Both the position numbers and the translations under genes were made by a program. Positions 54,874-64,000 of a DNA stretch of 64,000 nt are shown one piece after another; position 1 is the stretch's first letter, and every line of letters begins with the position of its first letter. The notes below the pieces were generated by a model that saw nothing but the letters and a program-made list of their open reading frames with translations, had not been told where the DNA came from and made no database searches. The stretch spans positions 13,154,484-13,218,483 of the forward strand of contig JACSVZ010000004.1 in NCBI GenBank assembly GCA_014706295.1. Reading direction: 5' to 3'. This DNA is from Lycocorax pyrrhopterus obiensis (Eukaryota > Chordata > Aves > Passeriformes > Paradisaeidae).

Positions 54874-55085
54874 TTATCTAGTATAGTAAACTCTGTAGTA
54901 AACTGTTTTTGACCTCCATAGAGAGTAGGAGTTGTCAAATTTAAGAAGATAAACTCCTCTCCCTGGGTACTGGTGGCTGCCAGCATACACTTCTTCGTGA
55001 CAGTCTCGTCTGTATACAGGCACTATTTCATCTAGCTGAGGCTTGTTGGCATTCTTTTTGGCTTTTTCTTCACTGCTAGTATTTT
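54874..55085 (-). CDS. ACBD3: ACBD3 coding exon 8 (end of GOLD domain)
   Basis: It starts after a CCCTTGCAG acceptor. It encodes (E)[19 protein letters not shown] and ends [20 protein letters not shown] then TAA (54876-54874). It is nearly identical to the mammalian C-terminus. Confidence 0.97.
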
Positions 55086-58000
55086 CTGCAAGGGAAAAAA
55101 AAAGGGTGTCAGTGAACATGGGTGGATGCTTTACAAGAGAAAGTCAGACTAATCTCTAGTGGACAAGGCCCTCTTTGTTAGTTTAGGAACGAGAGGAGTC
55201 GCAGGGATTCCTACCAAGGCTGGGGCTGAAGCACTCAGAAGCAGGAAGAACAGCAAACAAGCTCACTTGATCATGATTTTTAGTTTGATATTGAAACTCA
55301 CCACACCAATCTCCCCAGCACAGCCGGTCAGTTTGTAGAGATACCAAACTCCAGTTTTCAATAAGACAACCACCCCCCACTGCCTGCCACACTGACTACC
55401 ACAGATTATTGCTAGTGATACCCAGAAAGCCACTGCTTCCTAAGTCAGGGCAGCTCCTTCCAAGCAAATCACATGCTCATTTCAAAATATTTTTGTGATG
55501 CTATGCTGGACTCCTCCACAGGCAAAGGCTGTGACCTGTGTCTCAACCACCGTCAAGACTTACTCTCTGAAGCAGTTTTGCTGCAGCCTTGAGGAAACTT
55601 CCTGCCTAGAAACATCTCTTGAACAGCAGGACAGGATTTTTCCCAAGGTTTCAGAGCATAGATCCGCTGTGCTCTACTATAGCACAGGTTTCAGTTTCGT
55701 TTACTGAATAGTTAACTTAGGGAAAGGATTTCCCCAGCCTCAGCTGCTTTAAAAACATGACTCCAGCCAGATGGAAGCCAGGGAAAGTGGGAGATTACAC
55801 ACAAGACCATCCGTAGGGGCTTCCCTCACAGCAAACTCTGACAGTTCATACACATTAGCGTGCTTACCTTCCTCTTCCTCCTCATCATCACTGGACTCGC
55901 TGACATGCACACTGACTGCAGTATTAGGGGAGTCTGTCCATTCAAAATACACCCCAAAACCAATGTCATAATTGTCTGTAGCAAACTCCCAAAAGAGGTA
56001 AGACCCCTCTTCATGAGTTGGTACTCTGACTGTAACCACTTCTCCTCGGCCCACAGTGATCACAGAGTCTGCATCCTGACGGATTTTTTCCTTGAAGTCT
56101 TTTATCTGGGGTCGTGTCCACATGGATGGGGCAGCGATCACTGGGACAGAATCTGGAGAGAGGGGAAGAAATACTCCAGTTAGGTTTTGTTTTAGTTATT
56201 TATGCTGCATACTTGAATGTGCCTTAGGAGCACTTGAGGGCCCCAAGCATTAAAGTTGCTTCCAATTAATTTTTTTTTTAACTGAAGAAGCAAGTTTCAA
56301 CTCTGAAAAGATGTATGAAACAGTGCAAATTTAGTTGTAACACTGCTAAATGCTACCAGTTCACCCATCCACCACATTTAAACCAACAGTGCTTATGCAG
56401 AAATGCCTCAGAAGGCAAATGTACAGCTACAGGTGACAGGTCTGTACTGCACAGAACCCTTCACTAGAAGGAACTTTAAACAGTTTTGACCCCAGTTCAA
56501 ATAAAACTGAGCATATTTCTGCTCAGAACAGCTTTGTGCTAGAACTTTTATGCTCCTTTCCTTCAAGTCTAGAGTGAAAGGAGGTTCTGGATCCCATCAG
56601 CATGCTGAAATGCTTTTGCTGCTTCCTCTTTCCCTCGCCTCCCAAAGCTGAGCTTTGCCTATGCAATATTATTCTCCCATGAGAGACAGCAGCCCCAGGA
56701 ATCAAATCTAGCTTTTCCATAGGCAAACGAAGCCAAAAAAGAACCACAGTAACCCTTCTTAAGACACCTGAACCCTAAGAAAGGCTTTTGCTATTTATTC
56801 TTAATTAAGAAATTCAGCTAGTCCCACCTTTTGGTCCATTCTCCAGCACTTCTTCCAAAGCCTCTGGATCCAACTCTTTTTCAGGGCTGTCTGCATGTGC
56901 ACTGGCCTGCCCATTAATGGATGGGGTGTCCCCTGGGGCAGGGGTGTTCACCTTCGATGCAGTAGTCAGGGGTGTCCCTGTCACTGCCACCACTGCATCC
57001 TGCTGCTTCTGTAAGGCTGCCTAAAACAACAGATATTTAAGTCAAGTACAACCAAACCCTCACAAGATGCCAGTTTTACACCTTCCAGCAGAAGGTATAA
57101 AGACAATTTAAAAAAAAAACCTCTCCCTTCACCCCAAAAGAGGGCTTGACCCAAAAGACCAGAAGTAGCACACATTAACCAGTTGCATCTACTCAGTACT
57201 ACCAAGGGATGTGAAGTCACTTGCTTCTAGGCTGGTGGATGCAACCTGAACAAAAAAATTCAATTTTCAAATTAATTAGGGTACACACAATAAACTCTAG
57301 CACTTAACTATGGAAGTTTTTCATTCCTATAACATTTCTTTCAAAGTTGGAAGTGTGGCTTGTTTGCTGGAATTTTTTTTTGCTGGCTGGAAGGGTTCCA
57401 TCCAGCCTGAGCTCATCCAGGTCTAAAAACAACTGAGGATTGAAGGTCTATTAGCTACTTGCCAATTTATGAGTTAAATAGAGAACTCTCTTGAGCAACT
57501 TCCCTGTTCCTCGTTATCAGTCCAGAGAGACACCACAGGCTTTTTTGTTGGGACAGGGAAAAGATATAAGTACCACTCTTTAAAGGATAACCTAGCAATC
57601 ACAAGATTTTGATGAACAAATGGAATATAGGCATCCTGCAGGAATATGAAGACAATATAGAAAAACATCAGTTAAGATTTCAAATTTAAGCAATTGCACA
57701 GATGCTGTCCAGACTTCACTTTCTACTTACAGTGGTTTTGTGCACTGAGAGAAAGTCATGTCAAAACTATTGCATACAGCCTTTCCAAAATTAATTGCAT
57801 CAGAAGCTGATCTGTAAGCAGAACAGCACTTTCTGACTGCACTAACAGATCCCAATGCAGCTCAGTCATAGGCATCCAAATGAAGTATTCTTCAAAAGTG
57901 TAAGGGAAGCTACAGGAGAGAAGTCCAAAGAGTAACTATAACAGGGCAGGAAGTCTGTCTTTCTTACACCACTTCAGCTCCATCCAATCATGGTTTGGCT

Positions 58001-61000
58001 TGGAGGGGAGCTATAAAGATCATCTAGTTCCACACCCCTGCCATGGGAACGGACAGCTTCCATTAGATCAGGTTGCTCCATCAAACCCGGCCATGAACAC
58101 TTCCTGGGATGGGCAACCTGTGCCAGTGTCTTACCACTCTCACTGTAAAAAAAAGTCTTCCTTATGTTCAATCTAGACCTACATTCTCTCAGATTAAAAC
58201 CTTTGCCCCTCATCCTGTCACTACATGCCCTGGTCTTTCTTCATGTTTCTTATAAATCCCCTTTAGGTACTGAAAGGCTGCAGTGAGGTTTCCCCAGAGC
58301 TTCTTTTCCAGCCTGAACAAACCCGGCTCTCTCATACTCATAGGAGAGGTGCTTCAGCCCTCTGAGCACCTTCATGGCCTCCTCTGGACCTGCTCCAACA
58401 GGTTCATGCTCTTCTTGTGTTGGAGACCCCAGAGCTGGATGCAGCACTCCAGGTGGGGTGCCATGAGAGCAGAGCAGAGGGGGAGAACAACCTCTCTCCC
58501 TCAGCCTTCTGGCCACACTTGTTTTCCTGCATCTCAGTATGAGATTGGCTTCCTGGGGTGCAAAAGTCCATTGCCAGCTCATATCCAGTGTTTCATCCAC
58601 CAGCCCAGCTCTGCTCTCAACCCATTCACCCCCAAGTCTGTACTGATACTGGGGAGTGCCCAGACCTGACCCAGTGCAGGGGCCTTGTTGAACTTCAAGA
58701 GGTTCACATGGCTCCCCTCCTGGGACATTTCCTTGCTGAGGGCATCAGCCTCAACAAAATACAAATGACATAACAGGAAATTAGTTACTGAAGTTTAGGT
58801 CTTTAGCTCAAGAACAGACCTCAGGCGGGCAGCCACAGTCTGTCCTCCCACCCAAACCATGAACAGCTTATTGCAGGCAAGCAACTTCATCAGGTGCTAA
58901 AGTCAGACAAGAGGTGCAAAAGGAGAGAGAAGTCATCAGTGCTCAGGCTGGCACGGAGGAGCAATCTCCAACTCAGCAGGGATGCTACAGTGATGCACAT
59001 GCATGCTGAGCTAGGAACACAGGGCTGACCACAGCCTGCTGCTCTGCACAGACCTTCAGGAGAGTCACCTGAAGAGGTTTGTTCATGCTCACATGCACTG
59101 GTATGTCATTAAATTACACACACACATCACCAATGCTGCAGCAGAGCACTTCACATTTGGTCTCCAACAATGACATTGAACCAAGTCATTAGCAAAGACT
59201 GCTTAGAATTTTCTTAATTAACAGCTGCTTCAGAAAACTACTCCAAAAGATGAAACAAATAAAGGGGCTTTGGTGTTTGAATCTGAAGCAGCATTAGTCA
59301 CTATCATAGTAGCTCTCCTTGTGGCAATTATCTTTTCAAGGCGATAACAGCAGACAAGCTAACGGGACACGAAGCCCAGGTTCCCCAGCTGGCCAGCCAT
59401 ACCTGCTGCTGTGCGAGCTGGACCTGGTAGAGCTGCTGCATGTACTGCTGGTAGTGCTGCTCCTGGAGCTGCCGGATGAGGATCTGCTGCTGCTCGTAGT
59501 TGCCGGGATACTGCTGGGCCGCGTACTGCTGGAACTGCACGGCCGTCTGCGAGTTCAGCGCTGCCATGATCTGCTGCCTGCGGGGGGAGCACAGCACGGC
59601 CTCACCAACAGCTCAGGGCACTGGGGAAACCCCTGCACTTAACTGGCTTTGAGGTCACTTAAATCACTTAATTCCATTCCTGCAAAACCCAATTGAAATA
59701 AATCTACATATGTAATGGACCAGAACGAAGAGCTAATGCAAACGTGAGTTCTGCCTAAAAATACGCTGAGAACCTAAAGAAGGGAGCAACATTTTCTACC
59801 CAGTGTTTGGAAACATCAAATGTTAAAACAAGAAGAGCTCTTACATAATTCTCAATCTATAGTCTGATAAAGAGGTAGTGCTACAAAAACCCAACAGGAC
59901 TAAATTTCTCAAACAAGCAAAGGAAAAAAATCCACATATGCTTTTACCAGAAACCACCCTTCCAGCAGACCTGCTATAAATATTCACCAATGCTTTTTGG
60001 TGAATCTAAGAAAAACACATCACATTACTATCTCAGTTTCCCTGGTCAGTATGCAAACAAATATGAAAAACATGACTGACAGTGGCCTAATTCAGGAACA
60101 ACAACAAAAAAAAAAGCTGCCAGATGGGGCATCTGCATCTCCAGCAAACTCAACTGCTGAAACTTCGGGAGGAACACATGGGTTACATATGCACAGGCTG
60201 TTTTTCTCCTCTCTCCAAAGGACTAACAGAAACTCTATGGTAAAACGACTAGATAGATCCAGGGCCTGTCTCATGTTATGTCCATCAGTGACCAGTTATC
60301 AATGTTTCAGAGGAAGGAAGAAGTATCACACAATTGCAAGAAAAATTCTTTCCTTCCCACTCTTCTTCCATCCCCGAAAATCACGTTCTAAAGCATCAGT
60401 ATTAGACTGGCCTAATAACCCAAAGAGCAAGATTTAGTGCTTTTCAGCAAACTATGACCAGTCCAGATACACTTGGTATCCACATTCCTTTTCTGTCTAA
60501 ACTCTTTATCTCTGTAACCTGCTATGACCACTTAATACATAACTCCCATTCATGTAAAAAAATCCCTCAACTTCAAGGCATACCACACTTCTTGTTACTT
60601 AGCACTGTGCAACACTTTTTACTGTATATGTTAATTTATGTTTGTCTCTTACACTCCTCTGGCTCTCGCCATGTTAAACAAGCAGTAAAACTTGTGGTTT
60701 AATTATTTGCTCCCTTCTCAAAACCACTACACAGCAAGCACAGGATCTACTTCAGAGACACCCCCTGCAAAGACATTTTTATCGTGGAAAATAGTTGCTG
60801 ACTGATGTGGAACAGCTTTACTGTTCTCCTAAATATCACATGTGCGAAGCCAGATCTGTGTTTTCAGCATCTGGATGTGAAGGGAACAATGAAATATAAT
60901 TAGAACTGTATATTCCAAGTACACAATTGTCTCAAGTGCAAGGCAGTTATTTTCTTTTAAGTGGTGTTTGTTTCCACTACTCACTTCTGCTGCTCCATCC

Positions 61001-63187
61001 GAAGTCGTTCCTCCTCTATTCTCCTCCTCTCCTCTTCTTCCCTTCTCAGTCTTTCCTCTTCTTCTCGCCTACGTTTTTCTTCTTCCTTTTGTAACCGCTC
61101 CCGCTCCTCCTCTTCACGCCGCCTTCGCTCTTCCTCTTCTCTTCTGCAACATCCACTCAATAAGCCATTTCAGCATTCCTACAATCCTAGGATGAGTTAT
61201 TTCCAACATGCTGCAACCCGCCTTTTGCCTGCCCAGTGAGGCTTTTTGTTTGTTCTCATCTCCTCACACTTAAATGGGCCTGGAGAAATGTCTTACTGGG
61301 CACACGATAAAACCACATCACTGTACAGCTGTACTGCACTCAGCAGCACGACAAGGGGAGATTCTGTGTTACGATTTGATGTTCATGCTAACCCGTTACT
61401 GTGCTACCTTGTAGCAGAGAGCAGCAGAAAAAGCTGCCAGGAAGCTTTAAACATATCTTCCAAGCTTTAACACATGTTCAATAATGATGTGGATATCATG
61501 GTTCAATAATCACATCTGGAAACAATAATAAGACAGCCTTTGTCAAGCTGCTAACCTATATTAGAAGAAGAGTTGAAAATTTAATAAAATTTAAAACCTG
61601 ACAATTTAATGTTCTCGGTATATTTAGTCCACAGACGTTTTGTGAAGCAGCTCTTCTTAAGCAGATGACAGTATCAGCAAAATTTTTAAAACTCCCAAAC
61701 AACCGCTCACTATTGGTAAAGTAATAAGGCTGAAAGAGATCAAATGGTACCACAGCCACCTACACTTCAAGCATTTCCCTTCCCAAGACAACTCCAACCT
61801 AAGCTAAGCTGTGATACTGTCCACAGGCCAAGAGTTACACACTCCATGAGGCCAACACCAAAGCACCCAAACGTTACCTTTTCTTTTCTTGCTCTTCTTT
61901 CTCTATCTTGTGGGAAGTGACATACGTCGAGAACAAGTGGCAGCACCTATGTAGGAGCTTGACAAATTCTGTCATAGCTTTTTGCTTTGACATGTTTCCA
62001 AGGGCAGCCCATTCCTTCCTGAGAGAGAGAAATGAGCTGAAATAACAGACTCAACTCTTATCAAGCCAGTAGTGAGCTCTCACAACTCAGCAAAGAAAGA
62101 AAAAGTTGGGAGACTGGGAACCAAACTTTATTATATGCAGTTTCAGACAACCAACAGCTTCTTCCCAAAGACAGTACAATGTTCTCTTCTGCCTGCACAA
62201 GAGCCACTCTTTCAAACAGAGATAACTCAGCTCTTACATGAAAGCTCATACATCCCATCAGCCCTACTTTGAATTCTGAACTATGCCCAAAACCTTCCCA
62301 GCTACAAGTGAACCTAAAGTATTTTTTTAACCTCCTTCCACTCTAGTTTGTGGAAAAAAAAAGTATACATTTTCCTGAATGAACAAACACGGTAACAACT
62401 ATCGATTACAGCACTTCAGTTAATTGAAAGAAACAGCTTTGTTCTTCCTAAGAAAAGCTGCATCCATTTGTGCAAAAGCAGTGCACTGGATCCACCTCAG
62501 AGAAGCCACTGCTGTGTTGCACATTGCCTTCACTCTAGACCACTAAAAACAGCAACAACGAACATGGGAAGTACAACCTGAGCAGCAAGCAACACAAGAG
62601 ACATACCTGAGACTTCCCTGGTCTCATAAAAGATTTACTCAGAGTTTGAATGCATCAGGTATCTGACTTCAGAAATTGTCTTCGGTGTTAGGACGAGCTA
62701 TGGCGAATGCTTCTACCACTGCAAAAGGCTTGACCAGCTGTAACCATGGTGTGGAGTTTGGATGAAACAGGGGCCTGCACATTAATGCACCTTAAACTGC
62801 TATGAAAAACTGGACTGTCAGCACAGCAGCTTCTAGTGTGGTTGAAAAAAAAATCCCAATAATCTTCTGTTAGTTCCTGTACTAAACTGTGACTCACACT
62901 TCTAAGATGTATTTGAGGAGGCCACTTTCACTTTCCACTAGCATAGACACACTTGAGATAACTCACATACTTGTAGAAACTGAATGATGTTATCTTCACC
63001 CAGGAAAAGCAGAGTTAAGACCAACAAAAGCACCGGCCCTTTTACCTTCTATCATTCCCCAGCACATCAAAGAATCCAACTTCAGGGCAAGTGTCCGGGT
63101 TGTAAGGTCCCAGCAGAACCTGCTTGTGCAGTGCCACAAGTTTGAGCTTTTCTTCATATGTTGGATGAAAGGCTTTGCCATCTTTTT
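54874..63187 (-). CDS. ACBD3: ACBD3 (Golgi acyl-CoA-binding domain scaffold, GCP60), exons 2-8, 5' end off window
   Basis: Seven coding exons join in frame into 435 codons plus TAA. Vertebrate ACBD3 is about 530 residues, so the missing first exon accounts for roughly 93. In order: the acyl-CoA-binding domain ([45 protein letters not shown]); a charged coiled coil of EEEERRR repeats; a Gln-rich segment ([20 protein letters not shown]) that binds PI4KB in mammals; a low-complexity linker; and a C-terminal GOLD domain from [16 protein letters not shown] to YRVYYTR, which binds giantin. The protein is a cytosolic-face Golgi scaffold that recruits PI4KB and supports Golgi structure; the GOLD domain is also a known docking site for picornavirus 3A proteins. 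No break is visible. Confidence 0.96.
55086..55867 (-). other. ACBD3 intron 7
   Basis: A GTAAGC donor and a polypyrimidine CCTTTTTTTTTCCCTTGCAG acceptor. Nothing else recognised. Confidence 0.9.
55868..56152 (-). CDS. ACBD3: ACBD3 coding exon 7 (GOLD domain)
   Basis: 285 nt encoding [20 protein letters not shown] through [20 protein letters not shown] and [20 protein letters not shown], ending in the acidic run SSDDEEEEE before the split Glu. Confidence 0.97.
56153..56827 (-). other. ACBD3 intron 6
   Basis: A GTGGGA donor and CTCTCTCCAG acceptor. Nothing recognised inside. Confidence 0.9.
56828..57020 (-). CDS. ACBD3: ACBD3 coding exon 6 (linker)
   Basis: 193 nt after a TTGTTTTAG acceptor. 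It encodes [20 protein letters not shown] and ends in [16 protein letters not shown]. This low-complexity linker between the Gln-rich and GOLD regions diverges most from mammals. Confidence 0.93.
57021..59402 (-). other. ACBD3 intron 5
   Basis: A GTATGG donor and TTGTTTTAG acceptor. It contains a long CR1 fragment (57978-58748). Nothing else recognised. Confidence 0.9.
57978..58748 (-). mobile_element. CR1 LINE fragment in ACBD3 intron 5
   Basis: Read on the plus strand it begins TCATGGTTTGGCTTGG and GATCATCTAGTTCCACACCC, the reverse complement of a CR1 3' end. It continues through CACTGTAAAAAAAAGTCTTC and TGGATGCAGCACTCCAGGTG to the upstream CR1 coding region (TTCATCCACCAGCCCAGCTC, CTTGTTGAACTTCAAGAGGT). 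It is the longest CR1 copy here by continuous homology, same orientation as ACBD3, 5'-truncated and inactive. Confidence 0.92.
59403..59577 (-). CDS. ACBD3: ACBD3 coding exon 5 (Gln-rich region)
   Basis: 175 nt after a CCCCGCAG acceptor. It encodes (K)[20 protein letters not shown] and ends YQVQLAQQQ at a GTATGG donor, phase 0. It is notably GC-rich (about 10 CpG by eye) in an AT-rich gene. Many CAG codons encode Gln. Confidence 0.96.
59578..60984 (-). other. ACBD3 intron 4
   Basis: A GTGAGTAG donor and CCCCCCGCAG acceptor. AT-rich, with no recognisable inner feature. Confidence 0.9.
60985..61143 (-). CDS. ACBD3: ACBD3 coding exon 4 (charged coiled coil)
   Basis: 159 nt encoding [20 protein letters not shown] continuing [20 protein letters not shown] to RLRMEQQK. 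Almost pure Glu/Arg forms a long single helix or coiled coil, as in mammalian ACBD3. Confidence 0.96.
61144..61877 (-). other. ACBD3 intron 3
   Basis: A GTAACG donor and TGTTGCAG acceptor. Nothing recognised inside. Confidence 0.9.
61878..62018 (-). CDS. ACBD3: ACBD3 coding exon 3 (end of acyl-CoA-binding domain)
   Basis: 141 nt after a CTCTCTCTCAG acceptor. It encodes [20 protein letters not shown] then [20 protein letters not shown], the last helix of the acyl-CoA-binding fold and the start of the coiled coil. SKQKAM replaces the SKEDAM that I remember for human. Confidence 0.96.
62019..63045 (-). other. ACBD3 intron 2
   Basis: A GTAAAAGG donor and CTCTCTCAG acceptor. Nothing recognised inside. 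Confidence 0.9.
63046..63187 (-). CDS. ACBD3: ACBD3 coding exon 2 (acyl-CoA-binding domain)
   Basis: 142 nt after a TTTTTTCCTACAG acceptor. It encodes (E)[18 protein letters not shown] then [20 protein letters not shown] and FDVLGNDR. The first Glu codon needs one base from exon 1, which is off the window. Confidence 0.97.
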
Positions 63188-64000
63188 CTGTAGGAAAAAA
63201 AAAAAAAGAAAATTTCACTGTTGTGACTAATTAAGCACAGAATAGGAACGAGGATGTTACATAACCATTACCATGATTTTCACCATTATAAAAGAAACAA
63301 AAAAAGTCAAGTCACAAAAGGTTAGACAAATTAAGTCAGTTCTATTTAAATAAAATACAGATCTGTCCAGAAGAAACACATCTACTTCAGCTAAGGAAAA
63401 CTTCAGTGTGGAGTGCTTTGCATCCCACTATCTACAGTCAGTCTTAGTGAGTCAGTTATCACATAAATATTTACATTAATTTGTTGAACGTCACACCATA
63501 TGGATCTGTATCTCCGAAATATTTAAAAACCTTAACTGAATTCAAGTGTGTCTGCCAAGTCTACGCTAGTGTGCACAGGAAGGATTTTCCACAAAAGAAG
63601 ACATGAAGTTGACTTCATAAATTGCTCTCCTTTCATGCTCTTCACATTGATGAAAGCTGAACAACCAAGGTTGAAGGCAAGGAAAACTGCAGAGAGGAAA
63701 ATTAAGAGTCAAGGAGAGTTTTCCTTGAGAGAATACAATTGCTGCCCTCGGCCAAGGCAGCTGGAATAGCCCCTCACAATGAAAAGCCTTGCAGCTGACT
63801 CCATCAGCATGAACACATACAGTGAACTCTGACAATAAGAAAGCAACATAAGCCTGAACATGTTCCAGTGGCTCCACAGGAACATCTTCTGAAGCATTCT
63901 CGGTTAGATCCCACCACGCTTTTACTGGTAAGAAGATACTTGCATTGATTTAAAATGATATATGAATTACTCAGCTAGGACTTACTTCAACACATTTAAA
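63188..64000 (-). other. ACBD3 intron 1 (partial)
   Basis: Intron sequence upstream of exon 2, running off the right edge. No GC-rich first exon or CpG island appears, so ACBD3 exon 1 and its promoter lie beyond 64000. Confidence 0.8.

Overview
This is a window of a vertebrate nuclear genome, almost certainly from a bird. The evidence is split genes with GT-AG introns and CpG islands, several CR1 LINE fragments (one ending in the ATTCTATG-type 3' repeat typical of avian copies), and an avian-type endogenous retroviral LTR. The species cannot be named from the sequence alone. Three protein-coding genes are supported exon by exon. Their order and orientation, SDE2 (-), H3-3A (+), ACBD3 (-), match the arrangement I know from human chromosome 1q42.

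Layout. 1-5334: SDE2 on the minus strand, exons 1-6; the last exon, expected to carry the SAP-like domain, lies off the left edge. Intron 1 holds an LTR fragment, and a CpG-island promoter sits at about 5000-5730. 5875-6605: CR1. 6606-19700: AT-rich intergenic DNA with no gene I can support. 19735-20235: an isolated CpG island with no assigned gene. 21336-21895: CR1. 22000-24800: the large CpG island of H3-3A, with a G-rich minisatellite upstream of the promoter, non-coding exon 1, and exon 2 carrying the start codon. 24112-28625: introns 2 and 3, one with a CR1 fragment and one with a promoter-like CCAAT/GC patch. The H3-3A stop is at 28754, with two poly(A) signal clusters by 29290. 29300-52970: about 23.7 kb of intergenic DNA with one CR1 (40045-40615), a few long unexplained ORFs, CpG-rich patches and AT-rich homeodomain-type motif clusters. 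52975-64000: ACBD3 on the minus strand, from the 3' UTR through coding exons 8 to 2; exon 1 lies beyond the right edge. A long CR1 lies in intron 5.

The genes are neighbours but not a pathway. SDE2 is a ubiquitin-fold precursor acting in genome maintenance and splicing, H3-3A encodes the replication-independent histone H3.3, and ACBD3 is a Golgi scaffold. I found no tRNA, rRNA, CRISPR, operon or other unusual genetic system. The open questions are regulatory (orphan CpG island, intronic promoter-like patch, upstream G-rich array) and a few unassigned ORFs with possible transcription signals.
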